NCBI RefSeq assembly: GCF_921293095.1
Contig: NC_060254.1
Span: 110,136,917-110,200,916, forward strand
Direction: 5' to 3'
Length of the DNA: 64,000 nt
Origin: Ischnura elegans
Taxonomy: Eukaryota > Arthropoda > Insecta > Odonata > Coenagrionidae
Positions 36,068 through 46,900 of the stretch are shown in pieces. A program made the position numbers and the translations under genes. Numbering within the stretch: position 1 is the stretch's first letter; every line of letters begins with the position of its first letter. The notes under the pieces are model-generated. The model searched no databases. It was not told the origin of the DNA and saw only the letters and a program-made list of their open reading frames with translations.

Positions 36068-38664
36068 CTAGAGGCATAATTAAATAAACACCGAAAAAAG
36101 GAAACTGCTTGTGGTTCTACGCGTGTCTATTTTGATGAGGAGATTTAAATGCGATGGAAATCAATTAAAGATCAGCTATGCCGGCAACTCCTCGATTACT
36201 CTAAAATGGACCTCTCTAATTACCAATGACATCAATAAACATCCGCGAATAAAAAGGAAACTTCAAAACTTTGACTTAATCAAACGTATGTATTTTGTCC
36301 AACTGGATTAGAACAAAGACGGCTATTAAAGACGTCTTCTTCCATTAAGATAATTTTGTAGCTAAACTGCCCGTTCAATTCCTCAATTAGTCTTCAACGA
36401 ACTAATAATTTCGCATTTTAATTTCTTATAGATTTATTATCACCAAGCTTCATTATTCTGAAGGGCAGAAATAAACATTCACCGAACGAAGGGACACAGA
36501 ATTACCCAAATGTACTCCTAATAAAACAATAACCCATTTCCTCTTCGTAAATTTTCATAATACGATCACGAAATCAAAGCTATCAATTCTATTCGATTGG
36601 TATTTTACATTAGTTTCGGCTGTTAGTCACACAGGAAACTTTTTTGAACCTTTGAAATGGATGTTTCATGATGCTAGACAGTAACCTGTGCGCCTGTTCA
36701 TTTACTATTTTTAAATACTGATATTTTCATTCATAAGCAGTTTTCAAAAAAATCCATAAATAATAATTCATAATTTTTTAGACTTGACTTCGACCATGGC
36801 CTCGTTTGATCTAATCTTTTGATGATAATACAATAGTTTCCAATTTACTGCATCATGTCTATTACCTATTCGTTTGGAGGAAAATAAAATTAAATCGAAT
36901 GCAAAATAGTGGTGGTGCTCACCATGAACAAATTTTTGATGGATTGTACCAAAAATATTGGAAAGAACAGAAAATTTTCAAAAACATTTGAGCAATCCCG
37001 ACTATCAGCATAGCAACGGAAACAACAGTAATCAATCACAGATTTATGCATGATTTTATACATTTACGGCAAACAGAATATTTAAACTTTTCTCATTTTT
37101 TAATTACAGATTTACATCTAAATGAGAGAAAAATTAAATCTGGACGAGGACTTTTCAGCCCTGTGTTTGAATAATTAAGAAGCAAACATATTCTCCCAGA
37201 AAACTGCCCACGGAAAAAGTGACCTTCATCCTCCATTATGGCTAGTTTTATCTGCTGGTTAGATAAAGTGTAACTAGAAAACATGTTTTTTGCCAAATAA
37301 AAAACGGAACTTGTACAAATACAAAATCAATACAGTTACCAATTGATACCGAAGAAATAGTACTATCTAATATTTTACTTCATTTAGCGTATTCGTTAAA
37401 AATGAAAGTATTTGAATCATTCGGAACTTTAAAATAAAAAAAAAATAATTTCTAACGATTAAAATTGCAGACCAGAGAATTCTGGAAATGCAATTAACAT
37501 TTGTCTTCTAAATTATTATTAATTAACGGCGCTTTTAAAAGCTAATATATCCTTCAGTGATAAAACTTATTTCTTCCGGATATCCGAATGAAGTCTCCCC
37601 ATACACAATGAATAATTTAAATAGAGAAGAAGAAGGAAAAGCCATATTATACCCCTTAATTTGGATGGTATAAGAGAAATCGTCACTTTCCTGTCATTAT
37701 AACCACTTCAACGTCAACACAGACAATAGAAAGCCTTCGAGGACTGATTAATATTTGGGCCGTAAGATTCAATCGAGCTCATTAACGTCGAGTACATTCG
37801 TTATAATTAACAAAATTAAATAAATTCAAACGAAAACTAATAGGAGAATGTTTATGATTTTTCTTGGAGTGGGAGAGTAACAAAGTATGAATCATAGGTT
37901 ATTTCTTACCCCTCAAAATCGATATTAGACAAATGATGAATAAAGAAGCAATTTCAAGTAGGTACTATCCACAATATTGTTCCATGTATTACTGATATTG
38001 TGGCATAATTTGAATCTCTAGTTGACTAATTAATACTATCAAATATTTGTACGAACCTTGTAACATTTGAGCTAGTTCAAAATAGGGGTCGAATAAAAAC
38101 TTTTGAATTATCGAATGTGGAGTGGTTCTTGCTCAAAACCCTTCTTTGAAGAAGCCATACTCGCGAAATCTGCGAGAAAAAAGGAACAGTTGGACATATG
38201 GTTATCGACTATTGTTTGAGTTCCCTTGGAATTGACATTCCAGTAGGTACAGGTCTAGTAGTACGACAGTGACTTACGAAGTAAATATAAATTATTGTTA
38301 GAGCAGCCAAATCTGGCTACAAATAGTGTTAACGATAAAAAAACATGGCTCCTACCTGGGCTGATGAGTTAGACTGGTTCTCCTCTTGAGTGGAATTCAT
38401 AGTGATGTTAGTGGAATAATTCAAATTGGGTCATTTATCTGATGACCATTTTATTTATAATAGGCTTCATTCTAAAGAAATCAGATATACATGGCAGATC
38501 GTAGTGATTTAATATATAACTCATTACACGAGCTATCAGGGTAAACTACGGCTTGTATTTGTAATTCCCTCTCGTCCGTACGATTGAAGACGTTTTCCAT
38601 AGAGTTCTGCAGTCTTGTGTAAATTTCGGCGTTCGCATGGGAAATCAATCGATATTAGTTAAAT
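36068..38664. other. AT-rich stretch, no recognisable gene
   Basis: No frame above 70 codons with any recognisable content. Confidence 0.4.
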
Positions 38665-38672
38665 GCATCCTA

Positions 38673-39284
38673 AACTTGCAGTCAGGGGCGGGTGGGGCTC
38701 ATTATGGGGGCCTCCTTTACCACTTTGGGGTCACATTCGGGGCCCTCCCTTGGAATTTTTTGGAAATATCATGCCCAGAAATAGATTTTGATGCTTTTAT
38801 AGTCACAAAAACATAAAATTCAATTAAAAAGTTAGCATTTTCGTGAAAAAAATACTATGAAAAATGACAATTTCAAAGCTTATAAAACGTAATAATGCGT
38901 CATGCTTCCATTATCTATTTAGTGAATTTTTTCCTTGAAATTGCACTGAAATCTAAAAAAAACTCTAAAATATTCTTTTCGAATAACCCTTTCAAAAAAG
39001 CATAATTGTCTCTTTTATTTTATCGCACAGCTTTATTTGATTCATATTGTTATGTAATCTTTTTAGAATAACTTTGCAATAAATAAATAAACTAATTAAA
39101 AGGCAGAATTTTATAACTGTAGAAAAACTTTGGTGCAACTAATCTTAGTATTTTCATTTTGCACCTCTCAAATACACCCCACAATAGACGCGAGCATTGT
39201 TGGGGCCACGGTCTTAGAATATGAGGTTGGGGCCCTCTATGCTCAGGGCCCTCGGCGATCGCCGACCTAGCTAGACCGCCCCTG
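38673..39284. mobile_element. hAT-like element, family F
   Basis: About 600 bp, with CAGGGGCGGGTGGGGC at 38683 and TAGACCGCCCCTG ending at 39284. GCATCCTA occurs immediately after the right end (39285-39292) and at 38665-38672, ten bases before the left CAGGGGCG. Non-coding. Confidence 0.7.
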
Positions 39285-40152
39285 GCATCCTAAGTAATTT
39301 CCTCAATACAATTTAAAAATACTACTGGTTACACCACTTATGCCATCATCCGGAGTTTTGACGAGTAAAGTAACGTCCTCGCTCCTTAAAGTAAGAATGG
39401 GTTGATGAAGTATCTCTCCTCGCCGAATATATGAATAGGCAAGAGAACCCTTCTCGCTATGAGGGCTACAATCTACGCTCACTCACTACGTTAGTAGGAA
39501 TGCGCATACGAAGAGCACTCCAGGCGCGGTTCGCTAACACCCATCGCGAACACTGGCGAACACCTATGGCGCACCAATCGAAGCTTCTCGAGCAATGGCT
39601 CGCCTACTGCTATTGTTTGGATGGAATATTCTCTTCCCTTACATTTCACAGGGATTAATGTTTTCCGGGTGAATTGAACGTAAAAATTCTTCATTGGTTT
39701 CGCATCAGGTGATGCTTTTCATAAGGTTCGAAGCTCGGTGCGAAGCCCGTTCCGATTACCACCATCTCCATAGTGACAATGGAAAAACAAACGCTTCGCA
39801 AGAACACGCAATAAGAACACTACTCGAAAATTATAAATAAGACAGTTTCAGCGATTCTCAGAGTATAAATTAACACAGTGAAACCAACTCCTCTCCCTCA
39901 TCATGGCTGCCATCACCCAAAAAATTTCATCATCAACAACATTTTACGAAGAAACTAAGGTAAATATACCGTTATCTTGTTAATCTGCTGGTGTGACCGT
40001 GAATTACCGCTGAGAGGGCAGCTGCATTCATTTGTGTGCATTTTTGTATTTAGTGTGTGCTTCGACCATAATGACTGTGGAGGGAGATTTGATAGCAGAG
40101 TCATATCTGAATCGGTTATTTCTCACTATTTGCAAGCAGTTAAAGATATTTG

Positions 40153-40218
40153 CAGTAGTGGTCTGGCCAGTCGGCTGGTCAACGATCGCCGAGGGCCCCC
40201 ATCTTGCGGGGCCTCCAC
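40153..40218. repeat. Family F fragment, inverted
   Basis: CAGTAGTGGTCTGGCCAG and GATCGCCGAGGGCCC match, in inverse orientation, the right end of the family F element (GGGCCCTCGGCGATCGCC). It stops exactly where family A copy A4 begins. Confidence 0.65.
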
Positions 40219-40518
40219 AATAGGGTAGTTTCCTTCATCAAAGAAAACGAAAGGCATTTATTGCGATTCTTTACCGACCTTAGTGTATTCATAATATAAA
40301 AATTATTAGGTTTTAGAAATCCCAGTTTAGACGAATGGCAATGGTCAATTTTAACCTCATTTGAAAAAGGCCAGATTGGCGACCATGCGATGCCACTCCA
40401 CGTGACGTCACAGGGAACTAGATGTCGTCATTTAAAAATCTAAAAGCGTGAAATGCGTACTCGAGGAGTAATAATCTTTCGATTTAGGCAATAAAAAATA
40501 ATAGGAAACCACCCTATT
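40219..40518. mobile_element. Family A MITE, copy A4, internal deletion
   Basis: 300 bp with both ends intact (AATAGGGTAGTTTCC and GGAAACCACCCTATT). About 360 bases are missing in the middle, joining AGGGAACTAG to ATGTCGTCATTTAAAAATC. The CRE in CACGTGACGTCACAGG is kept. It sits against a family F fragment on its left. Confidence 0.88.
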
Positions 40519-42306
40519 CTCACGTCATTCGTGAAGCGTGCAGAGAAAGATGTAATCAAAAAACTCAGGTTACTTGAACCAACACTTTTTTGCTATTATT
40601 AATCCTACGTTTTCATTAGTTGCTTGGTTTACGACATACCCTGAGTAAAAAGATTATACAAAAAATAAGTAAAATAAAGCTGTCGGAAGATAAAGGAGAA
40701 CCTAAAGCTTTTTTGAAAGGGTTGTTGGAAGAGGTTATTTTTTGGTTTTTCTTTTGGATTTCAGTGCAATTTCAAGGAAAAAATTCATTAAATAGAAAAT
40801 AGATCCGTAATGCATTGCTAAAATTTATAAGCTATGTGAAATACTCACTTTTCATTGTATTTTTCTTATGAAATTGCTATTTTTATTTACTTTTATCTGA
40901 TTTTTAAGATCCAGAATAGAAATAAAAATCCATTTCCGGGCATACCATTTCCTAAAATTTTCCGGGGTAAGACCCCCGCATCTCCCGGTAAGGCGGGCCC
41001 CATCACGAGCAGTCCCCAGTCACCGCAGACCGCCCCTTACGCTAAATTTGCAAGCTATATTAGCGGAGCAATGTTTTTTTTAGGTTTGTCGCGAAAGGCG
41101 AAGAAGATAAACGGGAATCAACAGCCTTCCAACATTCCTCCTAGCAAGAAGAGCCTACCGTATTTTTTGTGTAGTATTTAGCATTGATTTATCCATTCCA
41201 ATTATACATTCGACGCTAAATAAAGGAATATTGTTACCTTATTCAAAACCGCATATAAAATCTCGAGCAATAACTTCGCAATATTTTTCCCGGTGAAATT
41301 AAGTAAGCGAGCTGACCTAGGAACCCTTAAAGCACAGTTCATATACAACCATTCGAAATTTATTGCGAAAAGAAGGTAGCTCGTAGGGTACTCGGCCTTG
41401 CGAAACACGAACGGCGAAATAACGGAGAAACTACGCAGGAAACGTAGCCTTCTCACATGGGCGTAAACCGCTCCTTCATAAGGAAAACGAACTCGGATGC
41501 AATTAATTTAACGAGTACACTCGTGATGAAGATTTAGAGTATTTCCTACTTTTTAGGAACGCTTTCTCATGAGCATGTACGTGCAAACATATGTAGCCAT
41601 CAGCTTCTATGCGGGATAAGAATATTTTTCGCCTTTGGCAATGCTGAGAAACTGATAAGATATTACTATGTCTGATAAATGTTTCCTTACGAAGCGATAA
41701 TTCCTCCGTAAAGGCTCATTTCTGTACGATGCACAGATACTTCCGATAATTTTCACAACGATACATTACATCGATCAAGAGTGGTATCAAATGCATATAG
41801 TAAATATAGTAAAAATAAATATCTGCAAACGCGTGCGAATATAACTATAAAAGTATCCTTCAACACGGCTCCGTATATATTGCCTATTAAATCTTGGTCT
41901 GACGAATTTTCAATCAGAGAATTTGAATGTCTATCTCTCTGACTCCTGCCTAAATACTTGTGACGCAAACATTTGCGGCTACTCAACAAAAACGTCCAAC
42001 CCGGGAGATATACAACTGCCATCCTGTGGGAAGAAGGTTTAGTGAAGAATGAGATCTAATGGAATACGAGAGTATACTTCGGGTGTCTTAGGTGCCATAA
42101 TCTGGAAAAAATTACGTAAGAATATATAAATCATAATTTTGGAAATACTATACATTAGATTAATATACCTCAGGTATACCACGTGAAGTAAATGATAGTG
42201 ATAAACCCATGAAAATACGGACGCGCAATCATAGTTATTTATGTTGTACATGTTTATTTATTTATGTTTTCCTTAGGAAAATCGAAGAGAATGTACACTC
42301 AAAGAG
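40519..42306. other. No recognisable gene
   Basis: Short frames only. A C-rich patch at 40935-41040 resembles the ends of hAT-like families but was not resolved. Confidence 0.35.
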
Positions 42307-42971
42307 AATAGGGTAGTTTCCTTCATCAAAGAAAACGAAAGGCATTGATTGCGATTCGTTACCCACCATTAGTGTATTCATAATATATAAATTATTTGGT
42401 TTTAGAAATCCCAGTTCAGACGAATGGCAATGGTCAATTTAAACCGCATTTGAAAATGGCCAGATTGGCGCCCATACGATGCCACCACGTGACGTCGCAG
42501 GGACCTAGTTTCTATACGAGTAGATGGGAGTTTTACATCGTCTGAGATTACCAATGCATGCATGAGGCACAGAGCTCAGGGAAACATTTCTTAATAATCA
42601 CCTATTAAAACTGCCTAAGGTCAGAAAGTGTCCTTCGTTTGATAAGGTATTAATAATCTTTATTTAAGCCAAGCGCTACCTGCTAGCAGGGTACTCTGCT
42701 ACCTGGTAGCAGCCTGCATCGCAGCGGCACACATATCCTCGGCCCAAGGTCACCTCACACGCCGACAGCGGGAACCAGAATGACGTCACACGGAGTTTTC
42801 CCAGCATTCATACTTAGCCGTCGCGTTTTAGCGCGCTTGACAATTTCCACTTTTCATTTAATCGCTAAAAATAGATATTGTTATTTAAAAAACTAAAAGC
42901 GTAAAATGCGTACTCCAGGAGTAATAATCTTTCGACTTAGGCAATAAAAAATAATAGGAAACCACCCTATT
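42307..42971. mobile_element. Family A MITE, copy A5
   Basis: 665 bp, both ends intact, only about 0.9 kb upstream of the TXNL1 start codon. It keeps AATGACGTCACACGG; the other CRE is CACGTGACGTCGCAGG (one change). Confidence 0.9.
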
Positions 42972-43212
42972 ATACTTAAAAATTTGAAATTTCGCAGAAC
43001 AATGAGAGCGAAGACTCGAATTCCATAATAAAGAGAATATTTTCGTGGCAATAACTGTACATAGGCATAAAAGATGGTATCTAATACTGCTAATAAAAAA
43101 ATGTGTATTTAAAATGAGGTACTTGCAAAAATGTGTTCCCAAAACCGAAATTATTTCCTACAGCAAAATCTTCAAAAGTTTGAGGTATTTCCAAGATTCA
43201 TGCATTCACCTT

Positions 43213-43494
43213 CAGGGGCGAATCCAGGATTTATTTCTGGGGGGGGTACGAGGGTGTGACAGGTCTTCTCATATTTGTGATTAAAAACAAAATAAAACCA
43301 TTACTGTAGAAAATACTGTCTTTATTTTGACGTGAAAGTTATCAATATTAAATTAAATGATTGAGGCTCCTTAATACACAAAATAAAAAAAAACGTAATG
43401 ATAGCCGTGCTAAAAACCTTTTCTATTTTAAAGCGACTGGGAAGAGGGGCACGTGCCCCGTGCCCACCCACACTAAATCCGCCTATCCGGGTAC
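43213..43494. mobile_element. Family C short element upstream of TXNL1
   Basis: About 280 bp from CAGGGGCGAATCCAGGATTT to CTAAATCCGCCTATCC; ends are imperfect inverted repeats (GGCG[A/G]ATCCAGG type), with GGGGCACGTGCCCCGTG near the right end. It ends about 385 bases before the TXNL1 start codon. Confidence 0.6.
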
Positions 43495-43878
43495 TCTGTA
43501 CTTGCAAATAAGTTGAGCGCACACAACTTTGCACAACTCCAAACTCTTCGAACAATCCCGGAAGAAACAATATTTTCACTCTTTGGAGTTCTCCTTGAGT
43601 GTATATAAATGTTTTGAAATAGAATTTACTCTTCAATAACACAAAAACGGATATAAAAAATTGACAATGCTTATTACCGCATATTCCTCCTAGAGGAAAC
43701 TTCGCGCCCAAAGAACACCCTGGCCATCTAACTGCCACCTGTCGAGCTCAAGCTGAATTTAAATTTCATCTTTGATTTGTCAGGAAAACAATTGAAATGC
43801 GTTAATCGTTGAAGTTTGCCAGTCATAGGACTTGTGGGAGTAATAGGATTAAATAATTTCATACGTCTGTGGTAAACA

Positions 43879-43976
43879 ATGGGTTCAGTGAAGGAAATAG
43901 AAAGTGAAAGCCATTTTCAGTCAGAACTTCAAAATGCAGGCACAAAGCTTGTTGTAGTAGATTTTACAGCGTCATG
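43879..43976 (+). CDS. TXNL1: TXNL1 exon 1 (initiator exon)
   Basis: It encodes the first 32 residues, beginning MGSVKEIES and ending VVDFTAS, plus two bases of the active-site Trp codon. The donor is GTAAGTG. This is the beta1-alpha1-beta2 part of the thioredoxin fold. No TATA box is evident in the 130 bases upstream; the 5' UTR limits are not visible. Confidence 0.9.
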
Positions 43977-46900
43977 GTAAGTGAAAGTGAATTTGCTTGT
44001 CACCGTTGTTTTGAATCCTGTGTAATTTCATGTTCCCTTATACTATAGGTGTGGGCCATGCCAAAGAATAGCCCCGAAATTCGCAGAAATGTCTCGGAAG
44101 TATCCCAAGGCTGTGTTTCTGAAGGTTGATGTAGACAAATGTGCAGAAACTGCTGGGTCGAATTCTATCACGGCTATGCCTACTTTCATTTTATTTAGGA
44201 ATAAGGTAAGGGATTACGAGGTTATTTATTAAGGATTATACATCTCCACGTATTTTATATTTCAGTAGTATTTTTTGAGTCAATTGCGTCCCTAGTTATC
44301 GGTTTTTATCTCTGTCGTAGACGAAAGTGGACAGAATTCAAGGATCCGATGAAGTAGCCCTTGATTTGAAAATAGCGCATCACTATGGGACTGGAGAGGA
44401 GGCCGAGGACGATGCAGGAGTGCAGGGGCATGTGAGTTGATCTCTAAAATTCTCCTTGGAATGAATGCTTCTAAGGTTTAATTATCTACTGTCCTTATGT
44501 TCGCTATTCCCTTGCATTTTTAGGCTGAGATAAATAATGTTGCCTGCGTTTTTGCTAATTTCCGTTTGAATGAAAATAAGAGTATATGTTTGCATAATTT
44601 CAATGTGTAGAAAAGACAGCATACGTTTATTACTATCATAAGGAGAGATATAATATTTCAGCAATGCTTACTCAATGTCTGAGCATTAATTTGCACATTA
44701 TTTGGTCCTGTTCATGAATAGAAATCTTCTCAAAGCAAAAAAATGCATTTTTGTGCCGATCTGCACTTTTATTTCAATTTGACCATTTAATTTTATAATT
44801 TCGACGACTTTTGCATGACATGATTACCCTATATATTTTATGTTGTGTTTGGTTTCCCCCCTTCTTCCTTCTCTAAATGCAGATGGATCTTACCACATTC
44901 ATCGTGAAGCAGCAGTGCGAATGCCTCAATGAATCTGATGAACACCCCTTCGTTCATTGTCTAACTAGTGGTGGTGGATACCTGGAGTCAGATGTTGACG
45001 AACAGGTAAATTGTTGTCAGAAATAATGAAATGTGATGGAAATCATTTGAAGGCAGTGAAATAAATGCCTGAACAGGCTTCAATGTTCCATCATCAGGTT
45101 ATCAAGTAACTATCTCTGAACTTAGATGTGCATAGACACACGAGTGCTTAAATTCTGTTTAGGGTTGAAAGGATGATTGCATTTAGTTGCAAACAATTTA
45201 CCATGAATAATTTGCATTAAATTTTTTTACTCTCATTAACATTTTAAAAATATAACGATACCTAATGAAATGATAACTGAGTTGGCAAATGTTAGATTTT
45301 GCTGGGGAAGTGGGTGCCTAGAGGAATTTTCCCTTTGAATCATGTTACTTTTACAATTCTCATTTTCATTGTTTTCGTCTCATTCCAGCTCATCATTTCA
45401 ATATCGTTTACTCAATCAGTTAAGGTCCATTCTCTTAAAATCAAAGCTCCGCAGGACAAGGGGCCTAAGACAATTAAAATTTTCATCAATCAGCCACGCA
45501 CCTTGGATTTTGATATGGCGGACTCGTTCAAGCCTGTGCAGGAAATTGAGTAAGTTTCCACCATCTTACTTTTTTGGTATATTTTATGTTAAAATATATA
45601 TGTGCTGCATTCTTTTTTATGAGCGAGTGTCAAACAAAATGCAGATAAGAAATATTAAATTTTATCCTGGAATTAGAGGGAGTCCAGTGGATGGTATTCC
45701 ATTATGGCTTGGTTGATATTGCTTGGCCCTTTGATAAATAGGAAATTTGGTGATTAGGAAGATTTATGCCGAAGGATTTGGTGCTTTCCCAGCGAATCTC
45801 GTTGATGAACCCTTCTCGGGAAATCAGGTGGGTCAGGATGGACATAACTGCCAACGTTTCGATAGCCTTCTCTGCAATCGTCACCAGGACCTGGTAAGTG
45901 CTGGGTGTATACCATTCCAGGTCCATCATTCGCCATATTGTGAGGATGCGGCAGGGGAGAGTGTTGAAGTGTTGGCAGCGATGCCCATCCTGACTCGGCT
46001 GATTTCCCGAGAAGAGTTCATCAACCAGATTTATGCCCACAAATGAGATAGTTTGTTACTGGGGTTTAAATTGTGATTTTGGAAAATGTTCCGCTGATGT
46101 TCACAAAAACCCCATATATCGGCCTCAAATTAGTTTTACTGTGGTTTCAGAGGTAAGTGAGTGTGTGGAAGTTAGGAAACATAGCGTTAAATATTGAAAT
46201 GCATATAATCCTGTTTATCAAACGTGTGTATTTTATCTGGATATTTTTGGGAATATATAAGAAATGGCTTAATTGTTCCATGTGAAAATTTAATTTTGAA
46301 GTTGTCATTGAGTACAACGTGAAAGTTATAAATACCTACATTGCTTAAATAATACTTTCACAAATGCAGAATCCATTATTAGTCTGTAGAGAAGGATGTG
46401 GAGTGCTTCAGGGGTAAAATAACCATTTGAAAAGGCAAATAATGACCAAAAATTTCTTTGAAAAGGGGATGGAGAAATTATAGTATATGATGTGTTCTTT
46501 GGCACATTTATTGAAGTTTTTTTTCTGGTCTGGGCAATAAATGGTATGTACTGTGAATGGCATGTTTGAAGATGTCCAATTAAGAATATTTTTTAAATTT
46601 TCACTGTTTATTAGAAAGTTCTGAATGCATTAAGAATGGGTTGAAGGCAGCTTTCAGTGAGTTAGGTAGTTAGTTGGAAATTTTATGCAAGATACCCTTT
46701 CCTAGAAACAATAGTGGAATTTCAACACAGAATTCATGTAAATAATTTGAGTTATTACTTGCAAATGGTCCAATCCCATTTTAGTCCATAAGATTTGTAA
46801 TTAAAAAAACTAGTATCAACTACATTTTATCACTTCATATCTACTATAACTAGCCATGTATTGGTCATATTCTGTGCAGTAAAGCACTTAAGCCATTAAT

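Noticed and set aside
45702-46040. 112-codon - strand and 99-codon + strand frames with similar words (NLVDE, SGNQ)
   Set aside because: The similarity between strands is caused by the foldback FB6, not by a protein.
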